A stretch of DNA of 64,000 bases, taken from NCBI GenBank assembly GCA_008933995.1, contig WARS01000026.1, positions 4,416,501 through 4,480,500 of the forward strand. The letters run 5' to 3'. Shown in pieces: positions 51,444-62,854 of this stretch. A program made the translations under genes and the position numbers. The stretch's first letter is position 1; each line of letters begins with the position of its first letter. The DNA comes from Datnioides undecimradiatus (lineage: Eukaryota; Chordata; Actinopteri; Lobotiformes; Datnioididae). Below the pieces are notes generated by a model. It had not been told where the DNA came from. It searched no databases and was given only the letters and a program-made list of their open reading frames with translations.

Positions 51444-54400
51444 GGTTCAGGAACTCTAATAAAACACAGTGCGAAGAGACTCTGAGCCCAAACCCAACAA
51501 ATGTAGAAAAAGTGATCATTTGCAAGTAAGAAAAAAACAACAAAAACATCAAAAAAAAAATGTTTACAGACTCAAATACTACTGAGGCAATGTGGTTTCT
51601 TATGTCGTCAAAGACAGCTGAACCAAACACAATCAGTTTACCACGGAACTTTGCTGCATAGTGACCAAGTTCATAAAAATGAGGAACAAATGCAAAATGA
51701 AAAACAGTGACTCACAGTGTGCTGGCCAGTGACACACATTTCTTTGGGGACCAACTGCCAAGGCACAGAAATCTCTGCTTAGATGATCGGAGAATTGCAA
51801 AATCCCTGCCACCACCGAGTGTGGACCCTCGCAGCAAAGCTCCAATGCTACGGGACTGGATCACGCGGATCCCACTAGAACTGTGTCAGCAGTCTAAAGG
51901 AGGGTCTGTGACATTGTGTTTACCATTGTTGTCAAGAGGAAAACAATAATCAACCAAGCAAGTTTAGCTAGGAAGGAAACACTAGCGAGGGAGGGGGAAA
52001 CCCAGAACCGTAGACAAAGATTTTTTTGTTTGTTTGTGCTGAGAGTATACTTGCATCCTTACATTATTTGAGCAGCAAAAAAAGATAACATTTAGCCCAT
52101 GTCACTAGTCTTTTCATCTCCTCTTTGTTATACTGACATTAAAAAAGACATTTTCTACATGGGCTTTCACACTGACCAGTAGGGGTCAATAGTCATTGTT
52201 TTGACTTGGGCTGAAGGAGACTTGCTCAGACCGAGTTCCAGATAAATAATAATTATTGTGCTTGTCCAATGCATAGAAATGACTTGCATGAAGGCATGTT
52301 TTGATCAGGAATCATGCATGAGTAATCATAGTCCACAAGACACTAATTCTCAGACCACTGCAGTGGCTTGACTATAGTTTGAGGCTGTCCACTGGGGAAA
52401 TTATAGAGAACTATAACAGGAAAATGAAGATTTTGGATAATGATACATAGAATATTGGGGGAATGATAGTCATATGATCCTGCCCTTCACTAGTTTCTTT
52501 TCTCTTCAACTGACAGATCTTTTAATTAAGCCCTTCATTAAATTTCAGGTAGATGAAGGATGTAAGCACTCAGACGCCATGTCTTAGTCAGATCAGCCAA
52601 CCACACAAACCAGAAAATGTTTTTTTGCTGCTCTGAATGTTAATAGTATAGAAAGAGTGTGGAGTGTATGAGTCTTTAGGAAGCTGAATATCCTCATGTT
52701 GAGGGTGCACAGATTTGGAGGGCCGTGTCTGGTGTCCTAAACCAAATCTGGGGCTTACATCTCTTTGTTTACTTACATCCATCATACGATCACTTTCCTT
52801 ACTTACCTGTGGTCCCTGTTAAGGCAATGAGAGTAGGTGATGTTTCATGCCAAGGAATCCACATCTGGCATCAGTAAGGGTCTGGTGTGTGCTCAAGTCT
52901 CAGTAGGTATTCCCTCTACTGCTGTAAGTCCCAAAGAAGGGGCCAAAAATATGGTTTTATTTATTGTTTTGTTTTTAATTCCTTTTGTTGTTTTGTTTTT
53001 GGGCTAGTGGAAGAACTGAAAACTGAAAATTTAGATAGATACATTAGACAGTATGCTAACTGATTAATTCACTTCAAGTTCCTCTTTTGTAACTCTGTCA
53101 GACCCATATCAGAAATTCCCCTATGAGTGATGTCTTAGGTAGTGCTTTTTGGACAATTTGAGTTGCCAGCTTTAGAAAAAGCCTTGAAGTCCTTCTCTGA
53201 TGTCCTTGTGATGCAATCATTCTCAGAAAAGGCTTTGATCAGTGAGACTGACACTGACCATCTGAAACAGCAGAGTTAGTGGAGAATTATCACAAGGACA
53301 TGCCTTGTCGTGCCTAGCATGTATGAAAGGTGGATGGTCATGAAGAGCTTGCGGTTGGACCATAAAATCAAATGGATTTTGTCTGGTCTTTCAGGGAGGT
53401 GGCTGGGTGATTAATAACTCAGTTCAAATGCGGACCAATAAAGAGATAGAGCCCCTCCCTTCAGGGTTTTAGTCTGACTGCCATGTGAACAAGAGAGAAA
53501 CACAAGAGCAGAATCAGAGAATAGTGCTTTGGTCTGAGTTGGAGTGCTGAAAGTCCCATGTTTGTCAGTGTATCATTGTGCTTTGTGGGACCTCTTAAAC
53601 ACTGTGTGGTGTTGGACCCAGGCTCGCACCATCTTTTCACTTACTTGCAGGCTTTCAAATACTGTCACTTGCTTCAAAAATAATTAACTAGAAATGGAGG
53701 AGGAATGCAAACACTTGATGAGATAAAACATCAGCAGGCCTCACATTGACGCAGCTATGTTGTATAATAAGCTTAGTGGGTGTTTTTCATAAAAAAAAAA
53801 AACCTGAGGCTTTGTCAAGTGGTAGACAAGACACAACTGCCTCCTTAGGTGTTCCTGCCATTTTTTTCTACACAGGAGTGATGGTCCTATTTATAAGTGG
53901 ATGACTGGACATAATTCTAGCATCCCATCGTCACACCACTAGCGCCATTTGGTGTGTTTAACACTGCCTGTACCAGAACCCCCTGTCTGTAACAATAACT
54001 GAGGTCTGTTTACAATATGAGGTCTCCGAATCAGTTTGGCTGCTGCACACTGAAACCAAATACATTCCCAATGAGTACCACAGGAGGAGTGAGTAATGTC
54101 ATCCAATTTACCCATGTTCATCTTGGATGTAATGTTTTAGAATGATACATTCACACTTGAAAAAAGAGAAAAAAAAAGCAAAAAAAGACAAAAAAACCCC
54201 ACAAAAACATATATATGTACAGTGCAGGCTATGATGTAAATGGCACAATCGCTGAAAAAGAACGAACTTTTTGAGAGAAACTATAAATATTGTATTATAT
54301 TCTTTTATTTTATCGGCATGCTTTGTTGTGTTTTTTGTAAATATGGAATTTTAAAAATGTTACTACTAATAATCAAAAAATGAATAATAACAATAATATA

Positions 54401-55660
54401 GAATGGCTTCCAGCTATGCCCTTTGTCACATTTGTTACCTTTTGGATTTTTTGAGACACTTTTCACTTTGTTGACGGAAATTGAATGAAATATAGATATT
54501 ATATAATACAAAAGAGAAATACATGTATACATATATGTCTATATGTATATACATAAAACAGAAGAACACTGTTTGTCACATTTGATTTATGTGCAACACG
54601 TTCAGTGGATGTCTAAAACTGGTTGTTTCCAGCACCCTTCTATGTTGGGGATTAGCTCATGTGCGATGTTACTGGAGCTGCTTGCCATGGATTGTAGCCT
54701 GATCATGATGAAAGGATAATGTTACCAGCACATTTCTCACTTACTGTCATATCTCTCACCTTCACTGAGTATACAGGACACAGCCACAGTCATGGACACA
54801 GAAACACACTGGTGACTCTCCTCACTGCCCACCAACATTACCAGTCATCACTACCCGGAGGACGTCAGCTGCTGTGACTGACTGCCTCTTACACCCTGAG
54901 GGACTTTTTTCCAGTTCCCACACATCAGTGCCATTACAGCTCAACATGCATACAGTCATGAACTTGCTTCTCATCCTCGCATTTCTTTTGTTGAATGGTT
55001 TGTTTCTAGTGTTCCACTCAATGGCATGTGCCTTTTTTCTGCTTTTTCTGCAAATTTGGATGTCGATGCCACACTTAAAAAAAGCAGCAACGAAAAAACA
55101 ACAACAACAGCAACAACAACAAAAAAGTAACATGTTTCCAAACTGTCAAGGGTGGGGGTTTGGGGGTGAGCACAACATTAATCAGGGATGTCGAGTCAGA
55201 AATACTGCCAGAGGATCATCCAGACACCCCACTTCATCTTAATATTCAACAGTGTGTGATGTTAACAGAAAAACAGCTATCTCAAAAATGTCCTGTTCTT
55301 AGTGCTATGTGTGTCACCCACTTGGCTTGTGAAAAAGCAGCTTGCCTTCTATATTTCTGTTTTATTTCTTCAATGTTTCTGTTTCCATCTGAAATTTATT
55401 TTTGTATCAATATTTGATTATAGGACTCATTCTTTTTTAGCATGGTTTATTATGGGCGTTTTTTCTTTTTGCTGAAAAATTAAAAGTGCTTTTCAAACTG
55501 TTGTTATCATTTGACACCGTGATAAAAGAGGATATACAGTACAATATGATGGTGTGTTGCACAACCACTTGGACTCTTGGTAAGAATATATGAAAGATTG
55601 TCTTCATTTGAGCACGAACCTTTTTATTACCAATAAAGCAGCCTTCCAGTTACAATTTGT
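51444..55660 (+). other. scn8a: scn8a 3' UTR, about 4.2 kb
   Basis: No coding exon follows the stop. A poly(A) signal AATAAA at 55632-55637 is the best distal end. A Pumilio-type motif TGTAAATA occurs at 54336-54343, and A-rich and CAA-repeat stretches occur near 54165-54200 and 55098-55123. Long 3' UTRs are usual for neuronal SCN mRNAs. The end is inferred. Confidence 0.6.
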
Positions 55661-58600
55661 GTGTGTATGTTTTTTTTTAAATTACATGTTACCTTTTACT
55701 AACCTAAGAAATGATTGTCTATTTGAAAGATAATTAGTCCACACTGACATAATAGAGCCTCTAGATTTCCTCTTTTACTTTTCTTGGGGTTATTTTGGAT
55801 TCTGTGTCCACTATAAGTAGCGGTCACCATTTTGTGTGGATTATTTTACTTTTGTGGGGCTGTGTGTGGATGCAAGTGGATTACAAAAGATCCTGTGAAA
55901 TGGAGCTGAGTGGTGCTGTGGTAACAGGGTCGTGAAAGGCAGCCTTTCAAATGTAATGGACTTATTGAATTTGTTAAGAGCCCTGTGTTAACATCCCCCC
56001 TCACAGGCAGAAGATGGACTATAGCCCCATTATTATGCAGTCCATCTGGACTGTGATGCTCTTGTTTGTGGTCCACCATAAAGTAAATAGCCCAGAGGTA
56101 TGATATTACAGTCAGCCCCATAACCTCACAACGTCATGAGAATGGGGCTGAAATAGCCATGTTGGAGAGGGTTATTGATCTGTTTGTGCTTCACTTTTTG
56201 GCTTGCAGAGGGGGAAGCAGGGAGAAACCCTTTTGGAGAGTAGGTGGAATTGAATGTAAATGATGTGTGGAGTTGTCCCAAGCCAGTGTAGACACTGAAA
56301 AGATGGCAAATTCTCCAAGGAGCACCCTCCTTTTTTCCTCCTTCCTTTTCCTTTTTGTCACATTACAAAATTCTGCCTCCCTGGCTCTTTCCCCTCCCTC
56401 CACATGGACTCAACTCTCAGCATCTCCCTCCCACTTTCCTTCATCTCCCTGCATTTTTTTTTGTTTATTTTCAAATCTATGCGTCTCTCTGGAATCTATT
56501 ATCTGCACATGTAGGAAATTGGAAGTTGCTCCTTATTGACTGTCGACATCCCCCACCCCACTGCAACCCCCTTCTCCAACTGCTCCAGGATGGCTGTGTG
56601 AGAGTGTGCAGCGAGGTGGAGAGGAGAGAGAGAGGGAGGGGTGAGGTAAGGGAAAAGAGAAGGGGAAGGGAGGTGGTGGAGCACTGCAGTGCAGATAAAT
56701 TAATGCAGCAGTCGAGGCTGAGTCAGCAGCACACTCCCAGTTTGGCCCAGTGCCTCCATCAGCTTGTGCCCATGCACGGCTGCCTAGGAGACCGGCTCCC
56801 ACGCTCCAACCCCCCACCAAAAAACAAACAAAAAAACCCACCGAAAATAAGAACATTTTATCCTCTAATAAGGCTCGATAAGACATCTGAGAGCGGTGAA
56901 AGCGCCGGTGGGTGCTGGGGTGTTGCTGCGCGTTCTGCAGAGGAGCTGTCCTTGGTGCTGGACGTGGTACCGCGAGGACGAACTTTCTCTTCCCGGCTCT
57001 GACGCTCCTTGGGTGGGGTTGGCTGGAAAGAGGACTGAGCTGGTTGGCGTTGGGGCAAAACCGAGCCATAAAAATGTGTTTAGTGCGCGGAGGAGCTCGA
57101 CCTAATTCGTAGACAGCCACACCTACACTCCCCTCCTCCTCCTCCTCTGCCCGTTTCCCTCTCTTCCCACCTCCCTTCCTCTGAAGTATGTTGCCACATA
57201 GCATGTGGTTTCTCTGTGGGTGGACTTGGCTAAATATAACGGTTAAACGTGTCACAGTATTTCCTTTGCCATGATTAGCCTTTTAAATTAGACTCTTTGG
57301 CTTTTTGTGCACGTGATAGTGAAAATGGATATGAACCTTTAATCACTGGTGAGATATACACGTAAATACATTTACTGGGACTCTGCAATGCAATGCTTGA
57401 TTTTATGTTGTTCATTTCTACTGTAATTCTCCTTCTCTGTCCCATTTTGCTGCAGTGCTGCTGGTAAAAATCAGACAGGCACTAACTGTGAATAGCCAGC
57501 AGTAAAAGGGGGTTTTCCTACTATCTGATCCCATTTCAACCCTTGACTGAGATCAGAGGGTTGTGTTTGTGCTCTGCTGGTGTTCCCTCCCTTTCTCTCT
57601 CCTTCTCCCCCTCCTACCCTGCTCTCCCTTCCTCCCCAGAGAGTCAGACTCGAGAGGGAGGACCCAGCCCGAAGAGGGATCTCTCCATCATGACTATGGC
57701 CAGAAGCCAAGAGCCCCCACTACATCTGCACCCTCATGCAGCTCACATTTCTCAATGAGGAATGAGGCAGACACAAAACTACCACCTCCCCTTCCATTGC
57801 CAACACCTATACATAAAGATCTACACCACCACTAGTTATAGCCTACAGTTTTCTCCACCTAGCTAAAATCTACCAGCCCCCCCTCTCCACTAAATGTTAC
57901 CTCCATCACTTACTGTAATTTCTGCCAGCCTCATTGCATAACCTTATTGTGCAACAACTTAAATTTGTGTGAACAAAGTGCATGCTATATACAATGTGCA
58001 CTGCAAAGGGAAACAAAACAGATGCCTTTACACCCACACACTGCTTTTTTTTAAAAAAAGATTTTCCAAATCAGCCTGCTGAGCCTGAGCTGTTTTGACT
58101 CCTCATTTACTGAACAACAGCACCCACCTCTGGTGAGCCTTGTGTATGTATGTCATTTTTTAAATTTTACTCAATACTGCCCCATCTTGTCTTTTCCCCA
58201 TCATTGATCAATAAGAAAAAAACATTGCCACTTTATGAGATTTTATTCTAAAATCTTAGATAATTTGAAAATACATTTGCGTCACACTATCAACAGCATG
58301 AAGGTTGATTCACAATGCATTTGAAAAAAAAAAGCCCTAAATTTATTAACTGATCAAATATTTTCATCTTCTCCATTTTATTTATACTGCAGAGATCAAA
58401 ATAAGAAACAATAATAAGGGTTAGGAGTAGGACTATAAACATATAGTGCATGTTCTCTCTGAAAAGAACAAAATAAAGTATGTGAACTTTCGAGTTCTGA
58501 CATTTTAGCATGCCACCAGATGAGAAATTGAACAGCTTGATTTTTGGTCTTCACTTTGTTACCTATTATGGAAAAAGCAATGTTGCTTTTATGAGAATAC

Positions 58601-58715
58601 CCCAGAAGAAAAATAAACTGAGCAGTATGTTTTGTTGTAGAGGATTTGTCTCCTTTTATGGTGCTGGATGACATAGAACAGTATCAAGCGTACAGTACAT
58701 GTAATCTGGGCTGAG
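55661..58715. other. Intergenic region with a GC-enriched island
   Basis: No gene is recognised. The stretch from about 56,580 to 57,180 is less AT-rich, has long but unrelated open frames on both strands, and contains the RE1 element listed separately. The rest is AT-rich with pyrimidine tracts. The glucagon-like gene 3' UTR probably occupies the last few hundred bases (minus-strand AATAAA at 58377-58382 and 58342-58347). Confidence 0.5.
56942..56962 (-). promoter_or_regulatory. Near-canonical REST/RE1 silencer element
   Basis: On the plus strand the reverse-complement layout is present: GGAGCTGTCC (56942-56951), a 2-nt spacer, GGTGCTGGA (56954-56962). Both halves are in canonical orientation and spacing, each with one change from the consensus. 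It lies between scn8a and the glucagon-like gene, both expected to be neural or endocrine. Confidence 0.55.
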
Positions 58716-58974
58716 TTAAACTCCTGATGCAAGCTGGACCAGGTCCTCATGACATCTGTAGGTAAGATGATACAATATATAATAAATGTTTGCAGTCAAA
58801 GAAAACGAAGAGCCAGCCAATCTAAAACACTGACACAACTTGTGAAAAAAAATTACACGAAGGTGATAAAGTCGCTCTATGTTAATATAAAATATATGAC
58901 TGATGTGACATCTTAATGATTGTAACTGATGGCAATACAGCTCTTCTATCACTCTCTCCTCATTTCTATACAAT
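58716..58974 (-). CDS. gcgl: Putative C-terminal exon(s) of the glucagon-like precursor, alternatives
   Basis: Two acceptors in the same phase follow exon 3: one with the exon starting at 58974 ([13 protein letters not shown]...) and one starting at 58755 ([13 protein letters not shown], stop 58718-58716). Reading through from 58974 gives a 165-aa precursor but passes an AT-rich stretch that looks intronic. Direct use of 58755 gives 92 aa. A weak donor (CT|GTATTG) after IEEL would join both blocks in frame. The sequence alone does not choose. Confidence 0.45.
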
Positions 58975-59886
58975 CTGCGGTTAAATACATACATGCCATC
59001 ACAGATAAAACAGCTTTGCTATAAATGTCGCTTTTTCAACTCACCCTTCTCGTTTGGTGCTGGCCAGCCACTCCACGAAATCTTTAGCCTTAATCTTATC
59101 AAGGTAGTGGGTGAAATCGCTGGTGAATGTCCCATCCGAATGCCTTTTTAGGTTCTGGATACTCTTTTGTCCTTTTTCCATCTGATATAAATGCCATCTA
59201 AGAAAATGAGTGGTGATGAGTAAAAGTTCCTCAAATAACATTAAATTTTCAGTGTTGTACATTATTGCCACAAGTTTCACATACTTATGTCACAAAAGAT
59301 GTCAAAAGTTTAAGACAGTATATCTATTGTTTTGCTTCCTGTATAAGGAAAGGAGGGGAAAGGAGGTTTTTCCTTGCCCTCATCATTAAGTGCTTGCTCA
59401 GGGTGGAAATTGTTTGTAATTAATATAAAGCATACAGTCTAGACCAGCTCTGTATATTAAGTTATATACATTAAGTGCACTGACATAACCTCTGTTGTGT
59501 GCTATACAAATAAAATGTATTTGAATGTAATTAAATAAATAGCTATATTTATATTATATTAATGGGTATATATTTATTTAAGTACTACATTTTTGAGGAG
59601 ACAAATGGATACATTAATTGAAACAGTTGTTCTATGTCTATTGTCACAGAATGTCTTAATTTTGCTCAGTGATACAAAATTTAAAAGTGGTGCTTTATGT
59701 TCAAACTTGCAAGTGTCCAGTTATACAGAACGGGGTCTCATACATACCTGGATGCTCTAGTTTTATCTACAACCATCTCTTTACTGCATGAACAGAGGAA
59801 CAGGACCAACACACACAACACGTGTGGGCTCATCCTCAGGTTACCTTGCAAAAACAATACCAAGAACACAACAACCCTAGTTTACC
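58716..59886 (-). CDS. gcgl: Preproglucagon-family precursor encoding a single 29-residue glucagon-like peptide (gcgl/gcrp-like)
   Basis: Coding begins at ATG 59833-59831. Exon 2 is 59886-59748 (86 nt coding; [16 protein letters not shown] is a signal peptide). Exon 3 is 59197-59045 and joins in phase (AG|A gives Arg). It codes a short spacer ending NLKR, then the hormone, which starts [15 protein letters not shown] and ends [11 protein letters not shown], followed by Lys-Arg. The 29-residue length and dibasic flanks equal those of glucagon; His1, Gly4, Phe6, Asp9, Asp15, Phe22, Trp25 and Leu26 are kept, while position 3 is Asp. No GLP-1 or GLP-2 exon follows, unlike gcg. This fits the glucagon-like/related peptide gene known from birds, frogs and fish and absent in mammals. 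The hormone would act through a class B GPCR. The 3' end is uncertain (separate entry). Confidence 0.85.
59045..59197 (-). CDS. gcgl: Hormone exon of the glucagon-like gene
   Basis: 153 nt: acceptor TTTTCTTAG before 59197, donor GTGAGT after 59045. One exon holds the propeptide tail, the whole hormone and the KR cleavage site, as in the glucagon exon of gcg. Confidence 0.9.
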
Positions 59887-59945
59887 CTGTAGAATTAGAT
59901 AAGAAAACATTGCATTTTCAAGATTAGAAAAGATAAGAAACTCAC

Positions 59946-60121
59946 CTTGGGGAAATTTAACAAGAGTCCAGTGAATTGCTGTTGTATTTGCTTGTTTGGT
60001 GCACATGCAGTGTAATATTGACGAAGCCACAAACAAGCTCCTCCAAACCTTGAAACAGCACCTTGATGATACCCAGGGACTGGACTAAACTGCAGGGACC
60101 GACCATCTCTGTCACTTTATA
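59946..60121 (-). promoter_or_regulatory. gcgl: Putative promoter and noncoding exon 1 of the glucagon-like gene
   Basis: On the minus strand TATAAA occupies 60121-60116. A donor AAG|GTGAGT follows at 59946/59945, so a noncoding first exon of roughly 140 nt would start about 30 nt past the TATA box and splice to 59886. Glucagon genes likewise have a noncoding exon 1. Just upstream lies an imperfect palindrome GTGACCTATATGTCAC near 60139-60154. No signal peptide is encoded in this exon. Confidence 0.5.
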
Positions 60122-61627
60122 AAGACAGCAGGTGTTCCAGTGTGACATATAGGTCACCTCCCACAGCTGATGACCCTCTTCCTCATTACAGTGGTCAGGA
60201 TCATATCTTATCTGAACTAGACTGGCGTGTACTCTCCATACAGGTCAAAGGTCAAAGCCTGCTCACACTTGCTCAGACAGCAGCAGGTGTGAAGAAATGT
60301 TGTTTTGGTCTCTGACGTCAAGAAACTTACTCCTAAACTGAACTGTTCACTTCTCAATATTTGAAATGAAAGCCACTGAGTGTATTCAGCTGCAGCGTGG
60401 CAGTCCTCCATGACTCCCTACTGATATATGGATGAAACTTTGAGCATACTAGATTTTGTTTTGCTATTGTACCAATAACTTTAAATAAAAGCATATACAG
60501 AGATATTGATGGGCATCTATTTTAATGGCTTTTATACCAAAGTCATCTTATTTAATATAAATTATAATCTAGTTTTGAAATGCAACATATTACTTGATAA
60601 TGACATATTGAATTTTTTCATTATTTGAATTTATGTTGCCAAGAAGAACACACAAAGCTACTGAAAAGGCATTTGAACCCTCACGTAGGGGATGTTGCTG
60701 CTGACTGTAATCATCAGAAAGGGGAGTCACTCCTCTTGATTTTGTTCTCTTCTACCAGCATACCAGATGTCTCTATTCAATAATCAGGCTCTAATGTTTA
60801 TATAGAAAAAATAGGCTGATTTTTCATGCAAATGCAAAGCCATTTGAGACGTCAGAGAAAATTTAGAGATTACTCAAATGATTTTCAGATATCTAACCTA
60901 GTTCTCTCTGGACATTAACAGAAACTGAAGTTCTCAATATAGACTAAGCATAAATATAAGCCTTGGCAGCAAAATATATTGTTAAATTAGACAATGGGAG
61001 TCATTCAGAAATGACTCAGAAAAAGTTCTGCTAGCAAGACCACCACATACACATAAGTTAACACCTTGAAGAAAATATTAACCCATTTCTTTATCCAGGC
61101 TACTTGAAGGAGAAAGCTGTTGTGGTTGTTTTGAGGCAGGAATGTGTAATATTTTCTCTATCTAAATGCAAAACAATGATATTAAGCAAATGACGCTACA
61201 GGTAGCGGCTAGTACTATTAACCTCGCTGAACTTGCTACAGCTACCTAATTAGCGTAATGATGTTAGCCAAGAAAGCTCTTTCATACAACTTTGCGAACA
61301 CTATGATTTACATTTAGTCATTGAGGGTGACATTATGACCAGTTCACTGGTACTGACGCACTTCCACTAACACTATTACTAAATTTAGCTTACAAATGTT
61401 ATAGCTAACTGTAACGCTAATGCTAGTCATTGAGCTAATTGAGCTGTTTAAGCTAGTTGTTGTCTGGTCGGGACCATTTTAGTTGACCGTCGTTAACGTT
61501 AGCTATGAAAAAGATAGAAACCACAGATAGGTGGAAAAATAATAGAGGAATGGTTTAGCCTGTTTCTGAAAAGATGAATTTGTTAACTGATAAATGATCA
61601 AAATGTCAGATGTATCTTTAGAAAAAA
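60122..61627. other. Intergenic region between divergent glucagon-like gene and the 160-aa gene
   Basis: AT-rich. The part from about 61190 to 61510 is dense in GCTAAC/GTTAGC hexamers, as often seen in fish promoter-proximal or repeat-derived DNA. No coding exon is recognised. Confidence 0.4.
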
Positions 61628-62854
61628 ATGCCACCATTAAGGTTATTCCAAGGAGACGACGTGTCTGTTTTACGCTTTTCAATTAAAAGTGAGTTTTGGA
61701 CTGTTGTTCCAGCAAAACCTTTGACGATATCACCGCTGGCTTTACAAACTGTTACGGCCATTTTAAAGAAAATGATGGGGAAAAAACACTCGGTAGATAT
61801 TGAGAGTGGCCTATTTTGGTCTTTGCAGGTTCCCGTTACTCTTCTCTGTCGGTTATTTAGAAACTGCCATCAAAGTGAAGTAGCTACAGTTGGACTCGAC
61901 AGGTACACAATTTAAACAGCTTAACTTTACTCTGTTGTTGTGCTATGTGCAAAGGGTCAATGAACGAAATTTTAATATTTCGTGCTTATACTTATCTATC
62001 CAAGTATGTCAAGTCCAAATGGGCGTATGAGACATCATCAGCTCTCACAAGCTGCATGTATATTTCCAAACAGCAGTGTAAGCAGCGTTTTTCTTAAATC
62101 ATCAATATGTCAATCTATGAATAAGAAAATGGGACTCGCTTTTCACCGGTCACACAATCAGATTTTCTGCTGAACATCAGCTGTCAACAGGATTTAACAC
62201 GTGATATAGGGCAAATATTTTATTAAATATGCATGTATGGCTTTGACAAGACATTTAGATATAGTTTTTTTCTTTTGAGAATTTTCATTGATGCACAAAA
62301 AATAAGATATTTAACATCTTGCCTTTGTATTGGATGCAGTATTTGGTGTTATTTATTCAGTATTTTGTTTGGTTACAAAATATTTTTAGGAAATTAGCTG
62401 GACACCGCCTTGGGTCTGCAGCCTGTGCTGCAGTGAGGTGGTGCTGCATTGACACCTTCTTCGGGATGGAAGAGTCAGGATGCTGTGTAGGAAAATGGGA
62501 TGATGTCTCCTTTCCAGCTTCACTTAACCTAAACCATGTACCCATGTAAGTACAAACTATTAGCAGCCAAGGCCAATTTAGTCTTGTTTTAGTGCTTTAC
62601 ATCTGTTTCAGTTATTATTATATCACTGTTTTCTTACACTGGCTATTTGGTTAAGATAAAACATTACACTACATAGTCAAATGTGAAGTTGCAGAGACAG
62701 TTCAATTGTTCAATAGGCTCTATTGAGCGTGTGAATTTTGGTTCCTTGAGTGCATAACTTTTATATTTTTCTAAAACATTTGTTTCTATTCTTCTTCTTC
62801 AGTGTTCACAGAGTTAAACAGAAGTTAGCATGTGGGGGCAATTTTGATGTCTGA
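61628..62854 (+). CDS. Uncharacterised three-exon gene, 160-aa protein
   Basis: Exons 61628-61902 (donor GTACAC), 62390-62545 (acceptor TTTTTAG, donor GTAAGT) and 62803-62854 (acceptor CTTCTTCAG, stop TGA 62852-62854). Phases 2 and 2 join without a break (483 nt). The protein starts MPPLRLFQGDDVSVLRFS, has a middle LFWSLQVPVTLLCRLF, a Cys-rich part (AACAAVRWCCIDTFFGMEES then GCCVGKWDD) and ends KQKLACGGNFDV. No signal peptide or clear transmembrane helix is seen. I do not recognise the family. Three coordinated, well-formed splice junctions argue it is real. A possible poly(A) signal ATTAAA lies at 63234-63239. Confidence 0.6.

Noticed and set aside
56355..57255. Long open frames on both strands (215 and 240 codons)
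   Set aside because: They overlap on opposite strands, are low-complexity Pro/Ser/Arg-rich translations of GC-enriched DNA, lack splice support and match no family I know.
59836..60157. Minus-strand open frames of 66 codons upstream of the glucagon-like gene, considered as signal-peptide exons
   Set aside because: They run past a good donor and lack a convincing hydrophobic core; exon 2 (59886-59748) supplies a proper signal peptide in phase.
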